Positions 42,264-55,700 of a stretch of DNA of 64,000 nt are shown here, piece after piece. The DNA lies in assembly GCA_016946835.1 (NCBI GenBank), contig JACVTC010000094.1:667501-731500 (forward strand). The letters run 5' to 3'. The notes beneath the pieces were generated by a model. It was not told the DNA's origin. It saw only the letters and a list, made by a program, of their open reading frames with translations, and searched no databases. The translations under genes were made by a program, and so were the position numbers. This stretch comes from Neocallimastix lanati (nom. inval.). Taxonomy: Eukaryota; Neocallimastigomycota; Neocallimastigomycetes; Neocallimastigales; Neocallimastigaceae. Numbering within the stretch: the stretch's first letter is position 1; every line of letters begins with the position of its first letter.

Positions 42264-42812
42264 ACAAAGATATGATTTTTTATATTCCGATAAGTTTTTT
42301 TCTAATTTAATAATTTTAATTAAGCTAATTAATATGGAAGGCTAAATAATAATCATTATCATATTATTATAATAATAATTTTCATTATATATACTTGATA
42401 TTTTAAAATTAAAAAAGAATATATCCTTCTTCAATTGTTATCTTTTTTCTTTTTCTTTTTCTTTTTTTTTTATTATTATATTATACTTAAATATGTAAAA
42501 TAATATATTTTTTTTTAATAAAATAATTATAATAATAGTTATTATAATTAATAAAATTGTTTTTCCTTTTTTATAAATAAAGAAAAATATTTATAAAAAA
42601 AAAAAAAAAAAAAAAGGAAAAAAAAATAAATAAAAAATATTATCATTATTATTCTTTCTTATTTTATATATATTATATATTATATTATCATTAGAATTAT
42701 AGAATTAAATTAAAAAAAAAATTTTTTTTTTTTTTTTTTTTTTTTGAAGTAATTTAAAATTACATAATTAATAGGAATAATCTATATTTATAAATATATT
42801 ACAATAACATTA
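41613..42812. other. AT-rich spacer
   Basis: Homopolymers, including a T run of about 34 at 42223-42256 and T22 near 42722-42745, plus TA runs. It is the 3' flank of the EXS-domain gene. Nothing else seen. Confidence 0.6.
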
Positions 42813-44088
42813 CTATTGTGTAAATGTTTTTGGTATGAGAATTGAATTAATAATATCTACATGATTTTCGTTGGAAATTGATGCTGAATCAATGAATTTA
42901 TGATTTCTATCTTCTTCTTCAATTCTTGTGTATTCCAGATTTGTGTATACCCACTATAAATAAATTAAAATTATTTATTATTTTAAAGTTTTTTTATTTA
43001 TTTATTTATTTTTTTTAAAAAAAAATAAATATTAATATATAATATATAAGCAAATATATATAATAATGGTTAATTGTTGTATAAAATCTTTCTTATATCT
43101 TTAATTATATATATATGTATATGTAAATCTTACTTCTCTTTCTAATCTGAAAAAGATCCAAAGCCAACGTCTAAGAATTTCTAAAATACGAAGTAAAAGT
43201 CTTGACAATAATAACTTCTCAATTTGCATTTTAATAATATCTTCTGGAACTGTGGGCGTATCATCTACCAAAAATGGATTCTTTAATTGAAAAACTGGGA
43301 AAACATCCACAAACCATGTAAATCTTAATATTAAATCGACCATCATAACCGTATAATAAGTCCAAGGCTTCGAAAAATGAAGAAATGGACGTAGAAGGAT
43401 AGGAAAATTTTCTTCTGAATTGGTTCTCCTTTTACATAATTCCCAATCATTAAAGACATCCCAATAATATGAATAAGCTGAATTAATAAATGAAGCGATT
43501 ATCCTATTAATATAGGAATAATTTATTCATTCATTGATTAAAATATTAATAATAATAATAATAATAAAAAATTAATATAATAATAATATAATTAAAATTA
43601 ATAATAAATATAATATTAATAAATATAATAATTTTAAAATTAATAATAAAATAATAATAATAATAGTATTATTTATAATATTAATTCCCAATCATTAATA
43701 TTTATATTTCTTTTACCAGCAAATAAATACAATTTTAGCATTTTCATATAATGGTTCTAGGATCTTCTTCTCAGTTGTATTTTTAATATCCGATTTAATC
43801 CATGAATAGTAACCGGAAAGAATATATACTGGTATGGAAGAACCATATTTTAGAGCATTTAAAAAACTTTTTATTCTTTGTTCTTTAGTTGCTTTTGTGA
43901 AAAAATCTGCCATACATTGTCTTAATCTGAATAAATATGGAAGTCTAATGTTCATTCAAATTATATAATATAAATAACCATTATCGCCATAATAATAATA
44001 ATAATAATATTAATAATAATATTAATAATAATATTAATAATAATAGTAATTAAATATTATGATAATTTAGTAATATATATATGTATTA

Positions 44089-44128
<40 letters not shown>

Positions 44129-45138
44129 ATATATCTATTTGCTTGTTTATTTTTAATTTTTTTTTTTTTTTTTTTTTAGTGTTTACGACTAATTATGGCT
44201 GTTTATCTACTTACAGAATCATAAAGGAACCAAAAATATCTAAAAGGATATGATGATGATAATGAATAGAAATATCTTTGATTGATTTACCATCTGAATC
44301 TAAATTCACATTATCATATTTTTTACCTATCAGTGGAACAATTACAATTTCAATAAATAATTCAGCTAAAGCAACGTATATATCCCCTATAACTTTTGAG
44401 AAACTAGTAATAAGATCAGCTAATACTACATCATTAAAAGAAGTTTCAATCTTGAAAGTTGGAGTAACGATTCTCTTTAAAGCTCTATTATATATAAATT
44501 ATAATTAGTATATAATTTTTATTTTTTTAAAAAATTAATAATAATAATAATAATAATTATAATAATAACAACAACAACAACAATAAGAATAATAATAATA
44601 GTAATAATAATAATAATACAAAAATTTTCTTTTAACAAGTAATATTTATTAATTAATATTATATTCATTATACTTACTTTACAAATTTTATTCTTTCTTT
44701 TTTATATAAAACCCTATGTGGCATAAATAAAGTATATAATGAAATGAAGAGAGTCACCACGGCAATCCATTCTGTAGTAGATTTTTCCCAGAAATGATTA
44801 CCACAATTATATATTATAGTACTGAGAGCAAAAAATACTGTATAACCTAATGCTAATTTATATATATTTTTGTAATTCACATAACTTGTATTATTTGTTA
44901 GTAAAGGTCGTTCTTCCATAGGCGTTAAAAGTGAAGAGCAATCGATATTTGAATATTCCAACACATGAATATTAATACCCCATAGCCAAATACCAAGGAA
45001 TATAAAGAATAATGAATGATAAATTGTTGGTAGATTAACAATATATTTTTTTATTCCTTGACTAAGTATTAAATAGAGTGTCCCTATTAATATTATGCTA
45101 TATACAGTATACTTTATTACTTTGAATAGATATTTCAT
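42813..45138 (-). CDS. ERD1: EXS-domain membrane protein, ERD1 type (5 exons)
   Basis: Exons on the minus strand: 45138-44678, 44484-44215, 43944-43717, 43503-43134, 42953-42813; 489 residues with consistent phases. There is no N-terminal SPX domain, so it is an ERD1-type protein and not XPR1/SYG1. Hydrophobic segments lie at about residues 13-30, 38-57, 92-110 and 120-140, with more later. EXS hallmarks in order: LADLITSFSKVIGDIY, LFRLRQCMADFF, NALKYGSSIPVYILS, YSYYWDVFNDWEL and RRWLWIFFRLERE. Yeast Erd1 is a Golgi protein needed for retention of ER luminal proteins, glycosyltransferase recycling and Golgi phosphate export; the role here is inferred from the family. Yeast Erd1 has about 360 residues, so this one is longer, mainly at the N-terminus and by a hydrophilic C-terminal tail of about 46 residues. 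Confidence 0.92.
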
Positions 45139-45482
45139 TTTTTTTTATTTATTAAATATATATATATACATATATGATATATTTTTTTTAATTTATTAAA
45201 GTATCTAATTATTTAATTTGTTTTTAATGATTATTCTTATTATTTTTTTTTATATTTATTACTTTCTTTTTTTTTTTTTATTTATTTATTTTAATAACTT
45301 TTTTCTTTAAAATAAAATAAAAAACCTTTGAAAGAAAAAATTCTCTTATAACAACAATTAATATTAAATAATATATTATTAAATATTTTAATTGCTAATT
45401 ATTTAAAGTATTTTTCATGTATAAATATATATATATTTGAAAAAAAAAAAAAAATAGGAAATAAAATGATTTATTTCTCTCT

Positions 45483-45529
<47 letters not shown>

Positions 45530-47437
45530 GTTTATACAATATTATGTTAATTTTTATTAAATCCAAAATAAATTATAATTTATATATATTATATAAATTT
45601 TATTTTCTTTTCGTTGTACTGTACTGTTGTATCATTATATTTATTATATTTTAGTATATTTGTTTTGTTATTTCTTGAAAGATAGGAAAATAAAACAATG
45701 AAATTACAAAAAAAAAAATTTTTTTTTTTTTTTTTTTTGAAACTATTTTGATAAATTCAAAATTGAATTTATATTATGTGAAATTTTATTATTATTTTAT
45801 TATATGAATAGATATGATAAATATAATTTATCAATGACAAAAAACTATTTTTTTTTTCTTTTGCTTTGTTTTTGTCCTTTAAATAAATACAATACTATAA
45901 TATGTACCAAAAGTATTAGTTTATATATAAATTAATTCATATATATATTATAATATATTTAAAAAAAAAAGAACAAAGGCATTCATATAATTTTCACTTT
46001 ATATATTATATTTATATGAATTTTTTTTTAAAAAAAAAAATAAATAAATTAAATAAATCTAATTATTTAGTAATATTAAATAAAACAAGATGAATAATAA
46101 TTAAATATTTTTTATTTTTTTTTTATATTTTTTCCTTTTATTTAAAAATTTATAATATTCAAAAATAAAATTATAAAAAAAAGAAAAAAAAAATTTTTTT
46201 TATATTTTCCTCAACTTTTATAATAAATTGTCTCTTTTCTCTTTCATATAAACTTTATTTATTATTAAATTTTAATCCTCATATTTAAATAAAATTTTAA
46301 ATTTTCATGTTTTTTTTTTTTTTTTTTTTTTTTATTATTATTTTTGAATATTTGAATATTAAAGAAAGAAGGATAATTATTAACATAAACGTACTTAAAT
46401 ATTATAATAATAATATCTATTTACTTTTATTCATATATTTCTTCTTTTTTCATTTTATTTCATCCTTCTATCATTCCATTTCTTGTATTGTTTTATTTAC
46501 TTAATAATAAGTGTATGTATGAAGTATTCAATATTTATAAAAGAATAAAAATATATTATTAACTTTTATATAGATATATAAATAGATATATAAATAATAA
46601 TTAAATAAATAATAAAATATAAAAAATAAAATAACAACTAAAAATTAAATTTGAGTTTATAAGATGATGAAAGTTTGGTTTTATTAATAAATAAATAAAT
46701 AAATATTAAATAAATAAATAAATATTAAATAAATAAATAAATATTAAATAAATAAAATAATAATATATCCAGAATAAATAATAATTAATTATTAATAATT
46801 AATTATTAATAATTAATAATTCAATTATGTATAATAATTCTATTATATAATAATAAATTCTATTTTATATATAAAAAATTGTATATTAACATAGTGTTTA
46901 TAATTTTTATTACAGATTAAAATATTAAAATAATATATTATTAAATATAATTTTTACAGTCAAATTACTTAAATTGGTTAATATTTAATATATATTTGAT
47001 ATATTTGATATAGAATTAATTTATTTTATATTGCTTTTTTATATTTTAAATATTTATATTTGATACATATATTATTTATATTACAATATATGGATCAATA
47101 ATATTATCTGTATTCTAATTAAAATGAAAAGAAATTGAAGAAATGATTTTTCATTTTATTTTCAAGTGACCATCCACATTATACTAAAATATATGTTGTC
47201 ATTTAATTTATATTGAATTTAATATTAATTAAAGTTGATTGCAATATATTATTGATTCTAATTTCATTTTTTAATTTCATTTTTTAAATTGTTTGGTGAT
47301 TGACATTTTAAAAACATTTAACTCTATTCTACAATATATTATGAATTGAATGATAACTCTATTTATTTAATATAATATTAAACATACAATATATGGAAAG
47401 CATATATTATAAAAAAGGTTAAGCAAATGAAAAATCT

Positions 47438-47605
47438 TTATTTTTGTCATTGAATGAATGAAATGTCATCATAGTAACTAAATAAATAATAAATTATTTT
47501 TGTCATTGAATGAATGAAATGTCATCATAGTAACTAAATAAATAATAAATTATTTTTGTCATTGAATGAATGAAATGTCATCATAGTAACTAAATAAATA
47601 ATAAA
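47438..47605. repeat. 56-bp unit in three tandem copies
   Basis: TTTTTGTCATTGAATGAATG starts at about 47441, 47497 and 47553, an exact 56-bp spacing. Each unit also contains GTCATCATAGTAACTAAATA. I see no differences among the copies. The last runs straight into the heptamer array. Confidence 0.9.
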
Positions 47606-47865
47606 TAATTGAATAATAAATAATAAATAATAAATAATAAATAATAAATAATAAATAATAAATAATAAATAATAAATAATAAATAATAAATAATAAATAA
47701 TAAATAATAAATAATAAATAATAAATAATAAATAATAAATAATAAATAATTGAATAATAAATAATAAATAATAAATAATTGAATAATAAATAATAAATAA
47801 TAAATAATTGAATAATAAATAATAAATAATAAATAATTGAATAATAAATAATAAATAATAAATAA
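47590..47865. repeat. AATAATA heptamer array with AATTGAATAAT interruptions
   Basis: The same heptamer as at 29945-30165. AATTGAATAATAAAT variants recur five times, the last four at about 28-bp spacing near 47746-47840, giving a small higher-order structure of four heptamers. The minus-strand open frame is a repeat artefact. Confidence 0.85.
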
Positions 47866-48435
47866 GAGCAATTTTTAAATAAATAAATATTAATAATAAA
47901 TTATATATATATATATTTTTTTTAGAAAAGGAGAATAACTAACATACAATGAATAATTAAATAAAAATCCACAAATTCATTTTCATAATATACAATCTAT
48001 TATATATTATTATATATTAAGTTTTTTCTTTTTAGTTTTTATATTTAATTATAATACAAATATTTAATAATCTATTGAAGTGAAAAATAGATTTATATAA
48101 AAATCCATAGTTTTATGATAAACACGTGCTTAAATTAAAAATGAAAGAAAAGTTACATTTTTGGAAGTTGAATAATTATTAGTTTATTTTTTGATTATAT
48201 GTATAATCCATATAAAAAAAATTTTTTTTTTTTTTAATTAATTATTCATTATTTATAACATAATTATTCATTTATTATTTATTAATTTATTATATCTTAA
48301 TTAATCATGTAATAATTATTATTCACTATCCATCCTAAAATTTATTGATATTATAAGATATGTAAATTGTATTTAAATGTTAATATGTGATTTAATTAAA
48401 TAAATAGAACTTACATAAAAATAGATTTTTATATA

Positions 48436-48698
48436 ATAAGAACTGGGCTTATACTGACAGTATCAATAAAAATAAAGATGCTGAATATGGATTCCCAAAA
48501 GCGAAAATTCCAATATTGGGACTAATATATATATTGGGAATGAAAAATTTTAAAATATTAGCTAAATTAATCTCAAGAAATACCTTTTGTTATGTGAATG
48601 GATTTGCTTATCCTTTAATTAAAGTAAGCTACTTCCAAATTAACGAACAAATCTTAAATAGTACAATTTTAGTACTAAACATAATCAAACTTATGTAA
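48436..48698 (+). other. Short protein-like open frame, possible gene remnant
   Basis: One frame reads NWAYTDSINKNKDAEYGFPK, then ILGLIYILGMKNFKILAKLI and NTFCYVNGFAYPLIKV, to a TAA at 48696-48698. Composition is more protein-like than the surroundings. No family, no clear start and no splice partner were recognised. It may be an eroded exon or chance. Confidence 0.25.
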
Positions 48699-49636
48699 AT
48701 TCATTTAATACAAAAATAATAAAAAAAAAAATTTTTTTTTCAATTATAATTCAATATAAGTTTGATACTTTACTTAATCTATATATTAATTGAATTCATA
48801 TATATTTTTTTATTTTTCTATTTAATCATTTATATTATAAAAATTATTTCATTTAATCTATTTATAAATTATTATTAATCAATATATATATATATATTAT
48901 TTTAAATATTTAATAAAAAAAATTCAAAATCAAAGAAATTAGCTAACATGAGCTTAGTTATTAGAACATAATTTGAAAAACAAATAAACGATAATTTCTT
49001 ATATAGTAAAAAGAATAGAGTTTCTTCAAAAAATTTTAGAAAAATTAATAATAAATGATCATAACACCAATCCATTTTAGAATTGTATATGAACTTTAGA
49101 AAATAATATATTCTCTTTAACTATAATTTCTTAAAGTTTTATTATTATTTATATTACAATTGTTGTATTTTTTATATTAATATTAATATTTAATTTATTT
49201 TTATTTTTATTTTTATTTTTTTTTTTTATTTTTTTTTATTTTTATTTTTATTTTTATTATAATTAATAATAATATTATTATTATAATTATTATTTTTATT
49301 TTTACTTTATTATAATTAATAATAATATTATTATAAATATTTTTTATTTTTACTATTATTATTATTGTTATTTTTATATTTACTTTTATTATAATAAATA
49401 TTATTATTATTATTATTGTTATTTTTATTTTTACTTTTATTATAATTATTATTATTTTAATATAAATTGCTATTCTTATTGTAATTATTATTATTATTAC
49501 TATATTATTATTATTTTAATTGTTATTATTACTAATATAATTACTTTTATTATCCACCAATTTTTTTAATATTATTTATTTTAAATTCAAATTTTAATTG
49601 ATTTTAATTTTTTATTAAAAAAACAGTAGTAATTTA

Positions 49637-49667
<31 letters not shown>

Positions 49668-49849
49668 TAAATATTAATTATTAGATATACCTATAATTAA
49701 TATTTTAATTTCATCAGATATTTTTATTTATAAAAAATAAATAGAAATCCGTACACATTATAAGTAGACTTTATCCTTTTAAAGAATCTTATTAAAATGA
49801 ATCCTTTATTGAAAAATAATCTTGTTTTATTTTTATTTTAATGGTAATT

Positions 49850-51670
49850 TTAAAATAATAATATTGGGCTAGCTATTTCTTCTAAATTCTTTTTTCTCTG
49901 TTCATATTCTTCTTTGGAAGCATTTTGATTATCTTTAACCCAATCAATTGTATAATTAATAATATTAGTTAATTTAATTTGGTCCATTTCAGAAATAAAA
50001 ATATTATTTTTAAGATTATTTCGAAGTTCATAGGCATATTCATCCAATCTATTCATAGCATTAATTCTTTCTTTGGCTTTTTCATCATCCATTTTATATC
50101 TTTTAGCTTGTTCAATTAATCGTTCAATTTCTTCTTGATAAAATATTCCTTTATCATTTGAAATAGCAATTTCTTTTGAGAGACCAGTTCCTCGTTCAAT
50201 TGCTGAAACATTTAAAATTCCATTACTATCAATTGCATATGTTAAATCATATTTCATTTCTCCCCTTGGAGCAATCTTAATTCCTTTTAATATTAATTCA
50301 TCTAATATATTATTATCTTTTACTAAAGCACGTTCACCTTGACATACTCGAAATCTTATGGAAGTTTGATTATCATATACAGTACAACGGGTCACTGTTT
50401 TCTTTATTGGAATAGGTGAATTACGTTTTATAACAACGTCCACAAGTGTTCCTTTCCTATCAACGCCTAATGAAAGTGAAGTTACATCTTGTAATTTTAA
50501 ATTTTGAATGTATTTAGAAGTATCTCCAGAAAGCTTAGCTGCTTCAATCGCTGCTCCACAGGCTACAGCTTCATCAGGATTGATAGTTTTTTCCAAATTT
50601 TTACCACTAAAATAGGATGAAATTATTTTTTGTATTTTGGGAATACGTGTAGATCCACCCACTAAAACAATTTTATCAATTTCTGATTTTTTTAATCCAG
50701 AATCTTTAATAACAGTTGAAATGGGTTCAAGGAGCATTTCGAATAAATCAGAATTTATTTTTTCAAAAGTAGCACGAGTAATACCACTGTAGAAATCAAT
50801 TCCTTCATATAAACAGTCAATTTCAACGGGAGCATAAACTGAATCAGAGAGAATACGTTTAGCACGTTCACAGGCTGTCCTTAAACGATATTTTGATTTC
50901 TTATTATTAGAAATATCCTTTTTTTTTTTTTTTTTGAATTCTTCAATAAAGTAATCTACAAGACGATTGGTAAAATCTTCACCTCCTAAATGAGTATCGC
51001 CAGAAGTAGCTTACACCATAAATATACCTTCATTTATAGTTAAAAGTGTGACATCAAAAGTACTACGTCCAAGATCTACAATTAAAATATTTTCTTTACC
51101 ATTTATTTTTTTATTATAACCATAAGCTAGAGCAGCAGCGGTGGGTTCATTTATGATTCGTAAAACGTTTAATCCTGCAATAGAAGCAGCATCTCTAGTG
51201 GCTCTACGTTGAGAATCATTAAAATAAGCAGGAACAGTTATAACAGCATCCGATGTTATTTGTCCCAAATAATTATCTGCTGTTTCCTTCATATAAGTAA
51301 GTACCATACTAGATATTTCTTCTGGAGTAAATTCTTTAATTTCATTTTTATATGTCACTTGAATATATGGTTTATCATATTTTTCAATAACATTAAAAGG
51401 AAAATTTTTCATATCTAATTGAACTTCAGGATCAGTAAATTTTCTACCAATCAGACGTTTAGCATCATAGACTGTATTTTTATAATTGTTTCCAACTTTT
51501 TGTAATGCCGTATCGCCAATTAATCTTTCCTCAGGAGTGAAACATACATAGGAAGGTGTCTTACGATTACCTAAATTATTGGCAATAACTTCGACATAAT
51601 CATTTCGACAGACCGCAACACACGAATATGTAGTGCCTAGGTCAATACCAATTGCAATGGTTTTAGTCAT
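49850..51670 (-). pseudogene. HSP70 paralogue with internal stop codon
   Basis: A 606-codon single-exon frame, open except for one TAA at 51011-51013 (codon 220). Hallmarks: [46 protein letters not shown]-type VLVGGSTRIPKI, the linker LKLQDVTSLSLG, SBD beta, and one C-terminal lid (ERINAMNRLDEYAYEL to ASKEEYEQRKKNLEEIASP). The stop replaces the Lys of the usual VKATAGDTHLGG; the plus-strand neighbour has Lys220 at the aligned site. The phosphate-loop DLGGGTFDV is changed to DLGRSTFDV, removing two glycines. A run of 17 A codes six Lys after EEF and keeps the frame. The protein ends without the disordered tail and EEVD motif of cytosolic HSP70s. A recently disabled gene fits best. Readthrough or a sequence error at codon 220 would leave a full-length but probably ATPase-impaired protein. 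Confidence 0.85.
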
Positions 51671-51720
51671 TTTTCTTAACTAATTTTAATTTATTTTATA
51701 TTAAGTACTAGAAAAAATTT

Positions 51721-51751
<31 letters not shown>

Positions 51752-52744
51752 TTTAAGTGAATATATAATAATTATTACTTTAATAAATATTGATCAAAAT
51801 TCAACCTTTTTATACAAAAATCTGATTTTTTTTCTTAGTATTGTGTATTATTTCAGCCATATTTTAATGTCCATTATTTTTATATATATATAAATATTTT
51901 TTTTTTTTTAAAATTAAAAATAATTTTAAAATTTTAATTAAAATTTCTTTTACATTTAAAATTTAATTTATTGCCAAATACCATATAAGGAAGTAATATA
52001 AAAATTTTTTTATTAAAATGACTAATTAAATTTTTTTTTTCTTTTGTTACAGTTGTTTTTAAAATTAAAATGAATTAATAATACTATTATTATTTTCTCT
52101 TTAAAAATTGTTCTATTAAAAAAAATATTTTTATTTAAATAAGCAAAACAAATTTATATAACAGTAGTAATAATAATAATTATAATTACAATAAATATAA
52201 CATTGAAGTTTAAGGTAGAAAAAAAAAATGTGGACCTTTTATTTTTTGTAAAAATAAAAATATTTGTTTGTTAAAAATATATATTAGAATAAAAATTTAC
52301 AATTATTTTTTTCATTTACTGTTATAATATTTTTTATTATTTATACTTAAGATAGAAAATAAATAGAAAAAAATAAAAATAAATTAAAAGAATATTTATA
52401 TGTCTTAAAAAAAGTATTATGAGTCATTATAAAAATATTATTACACAATACTAATAAAAAAATAATAATAATTAATTAAACATAATTATATGTCCAATTT
52501 AATATTTATTATAAAATATTAAGATACAGTAATAGGAAAAAATATATATAAATTAATAGATTAAATTATTTGGATGTCCAATCTATTATTTATTATTTTA
52601 CAATAAAGATATTTAATAAAAAAGAATATTCTTATATAAATAATTAATTTTTTTCCAATATTTTTAGTTTATTAATATAGCAATATATATAATAATTAAT
52701 TGATTTATTATATATAAATTTTATAATAAAAATAATAAAAAAAA
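51671..52744. promoter_or_regulatory. Divergent intergenic region between two HSP70 paralogues
   Basis: 1.07 kb between the head-to-head HSP70 genes, presumably holding both promoters. It contains TA runs (for example 51729-51751), short homopolymers and no coding content. I looked for clear heat-shock elements (alternating GAA/TTC triplets) and saw no convincing three-unit site, but the AT background makes this hard to judge by eye. Confidence 0.5.
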
Positions 52745-55700
52745 ATGGTTAAATGTCCTGCAATTGGCATTGATTTAGGTACTTCTTCATCTCGTATTGG
52801 TGTTTGGCAAAAAAACCATGTTGAAATTATTCCAAATGAATTAGGAAAACGCAAAACACCATCTTATGTTTCTTTTACAAATTCCGAATGTTTAGTGGGG
52901 GATAGAGCTTTTTATCAAGTAGGAAAAAACTATAAAAATACAGTATTTGATATAAAGCGTTTAATAGGTCGTGATTTCAATGATCTAAATATTTATTATG
53001 ATGAAAAATACAGGTCTTTTAAGGTTATAGAAAAAGATAAAAGAGCTTATATTTTGATCGAATCTAAAAATGAAACGAAGAATATTACTCCAATAGAATT
53101 GTATAGTATGATACTTACTAAAATGAAAGAAACTGCCGAAAACTATTTGTGTCAATCAGTATCTGATGCGGTTATAACAGTCCCTGCTTATTTTAATAAT
53201 GCTCAACGAATAGCAACTATGAAGGCTGCTGCTATTGCAGGCTTAAATGTATTACAAATTATTAACGAACCTACTGCTGCTGCTCTAGCTTATGGTCTTA
53301 ATAAAAAAATAAATAGGGAAGAAAACCTTTTAATTGTAGATCTTGGAGGTGGTACTTTTGATGTTACACTTTTAACCATTAATAATCATTCATATAAGGT
53401 GAAAGCTACAGCTGGTGATACCCATTTAGGAGGTGAAGATTTTACAAATCGTCTCATAGATTACTTTGTTAAAGAATTTAAAGAGAAATATGAAAAAGAT
53501 CCTTCAACCAATCCAAAATCATTACGACGTTTAAGAATTGAATGTGAAAAAATTAAAATTAGTCTTACTTCATTTACAGAGGCTCAAATTGATATTGATT
53601 ATTTATATGATGACATTGATTTTTCAAGTAGTATCACTCGTTCTTGTTTTGAAAAAATAAGTTCTGATTTATTTGAAAAAATCGAAAATACTATTAAATT
53701 GGTTATTGATGATTCTGGATTAGATAAATCTGAAATTAATGAAATTATTTTAGTTGGAGGTTCAACCCGTATTCCAAAAGTTCGAAATATAATCACTACT
53801 CTTTTTGATAATAAAGAAATAAATAAAACAGTTGATGTCGATGAAGCAGTTACCTATGGTGCTGCAATTCAAGCCTTCCTTCTTTCGGGAGAAACAGAAA
53901 TTTCGGAACAAATTAAAGATATAACTATTTCTGATGTCGTATCCCATTCTACTAGTATTCGTTGTATAGATGATAGGGAAAATATCATTAAATATAATTC
54001 TTCAATTCCAAAGGAAAAAAGGATAGAATGGACTATTCCAAGCGATCAAGATTCTATTTCATTCAAAATTTATGAAGGAAAAAATCAATTATTAAAAGAT
54101 AATTATTTATTAAATGAAGTTATAATAAATAAAAAATCATCTTTGTCAAGTACGATTAAAATTAACATTACCTTTAGTGTTGATATAAATGGCATTTTGA
54201 ATTTTTCGGTAGATGATTATCATCAACTAAAAAAAATAATATCTATTAATAGTAAAAATAAAATGCTGAATAGCGATGAAATTGAGCGTATAAAACAAAA
54301 TGCTTTAGAAAAAATAAAAGATAAAGAAAAAGAAAATGAGAGAATAAAGTGTATGAATCAACTTGATGAATATGTCTTTAAACTTAAAACAATTACTGAA
54401 AATGAAAAGAATATTTATGTAATTCCATTAGATGATATCAAAGATATAAGCAATTCTATTAACAATACAATTGAATGGATAAAAGACAATCAAAATGCAT
54501 CTAAAGAAGATTATGAACAAAAGAAAAATGAATTAACAGAAATTCATAATCATTTTAAAGAATTATATTCTCATTATCATAAATTACATAAAGAAAAATA
54601 TGATGAAAAAGAAAAGGAAAGAATAGAGTGTAAGAATTGTCTTGTAAAGAATGCTAATGATTTTAAAGTATATATTGAAAACGAAAAGAATAGACATGGA
54701 ATTCCATTAGAGGATATCAACAATATAAATAATTCTATTAATGAGGTGATTATGTGGATAAAAAATAATCAAAATTCAAGTAAAGAAGATTATGATAAAA
54801 AGAATTATGAATTAATAGAAATTCAAAATTATTTTCAAAAATTATATTCTCAATATCATAAAGAAATTTATGATGAAAAAGAAATGGAAAGAATAAAGTT
54901 TATGAATTATATTAATAAATATGCCTATAAACTTAAAGCATATATTGAAAAAGAAAATAATACACATGGGATTCCACCAGATCTTATCAAAGATATAAAT
55001 AGTTCTATTAATGATATAATTGAATGGATAAAAGACAATCAAGATGCAAGTGTAGACGATTATGAAAAAAAGAAAAATGAATTAATAGGAATTCATAATC
55101 TTTTAAAACAAAATGCTTTTGAAAAAATAAAAGATAAAGAAAAGGAAAATGAGAGAATAAAGTGTATGAATCAACTTGGTGAATATGCTAATAAGCTTAG
55201 AATATATATTGAAAATGAAAAGAATACACAAGGAATTCCACCAGATGTTATCAAAAGTGTAAATAATTCTATTAATGATACAATTGAATGGATAAAAGAC
55301 AATCAAAATGCAACTAAAGAAGATTTTGAAAAAAAGAATAATGAATTAATTGAAGTTCATAATCATTTAAAAGAGTTATATTCTCATTGTCATAAATCAT
55401 ATAAAGAAAATTATGATGAAAAAGAAAAGGAAAGAATAGAGTATATGAATTATATTATTAAATATGCTAATAATCTTAAATCATATATTGAAAATGAAAA
55501 GTATATGTATGGAACTTCACAAGAGGATATCAACAATATAAATAATTCTATTAATGATATGATCAAATGGATAAAAGACAATCAAATTGCAAGTAAAGAA
55601 GAATATGAAAAAAAGAATTATGAATTAATAGAAATTCATAATCATTTGCAAAAATTATATAAAAATGATTTTAAAGAATATTTTTATATAATTAAAGCTT

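Larger units (their letters stand above)
45139..49849. other. Long AT-rich intergenic region with repeat arrays
   Basis: 4.7 kb with no convincing gene. It holds poly-T and poly-A tracts (for example T37 near 45487), an AAATATTAAATAAATAAAT array at 46683-46755, the 56-bp triplicate and heptamer array described separately, and a short protein-like frame at 48440-48698. The part after 49150 is ATT/TTTTA repeat DNA downstream of the minus-strand HSP70 copy. Confidence 0.6.
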
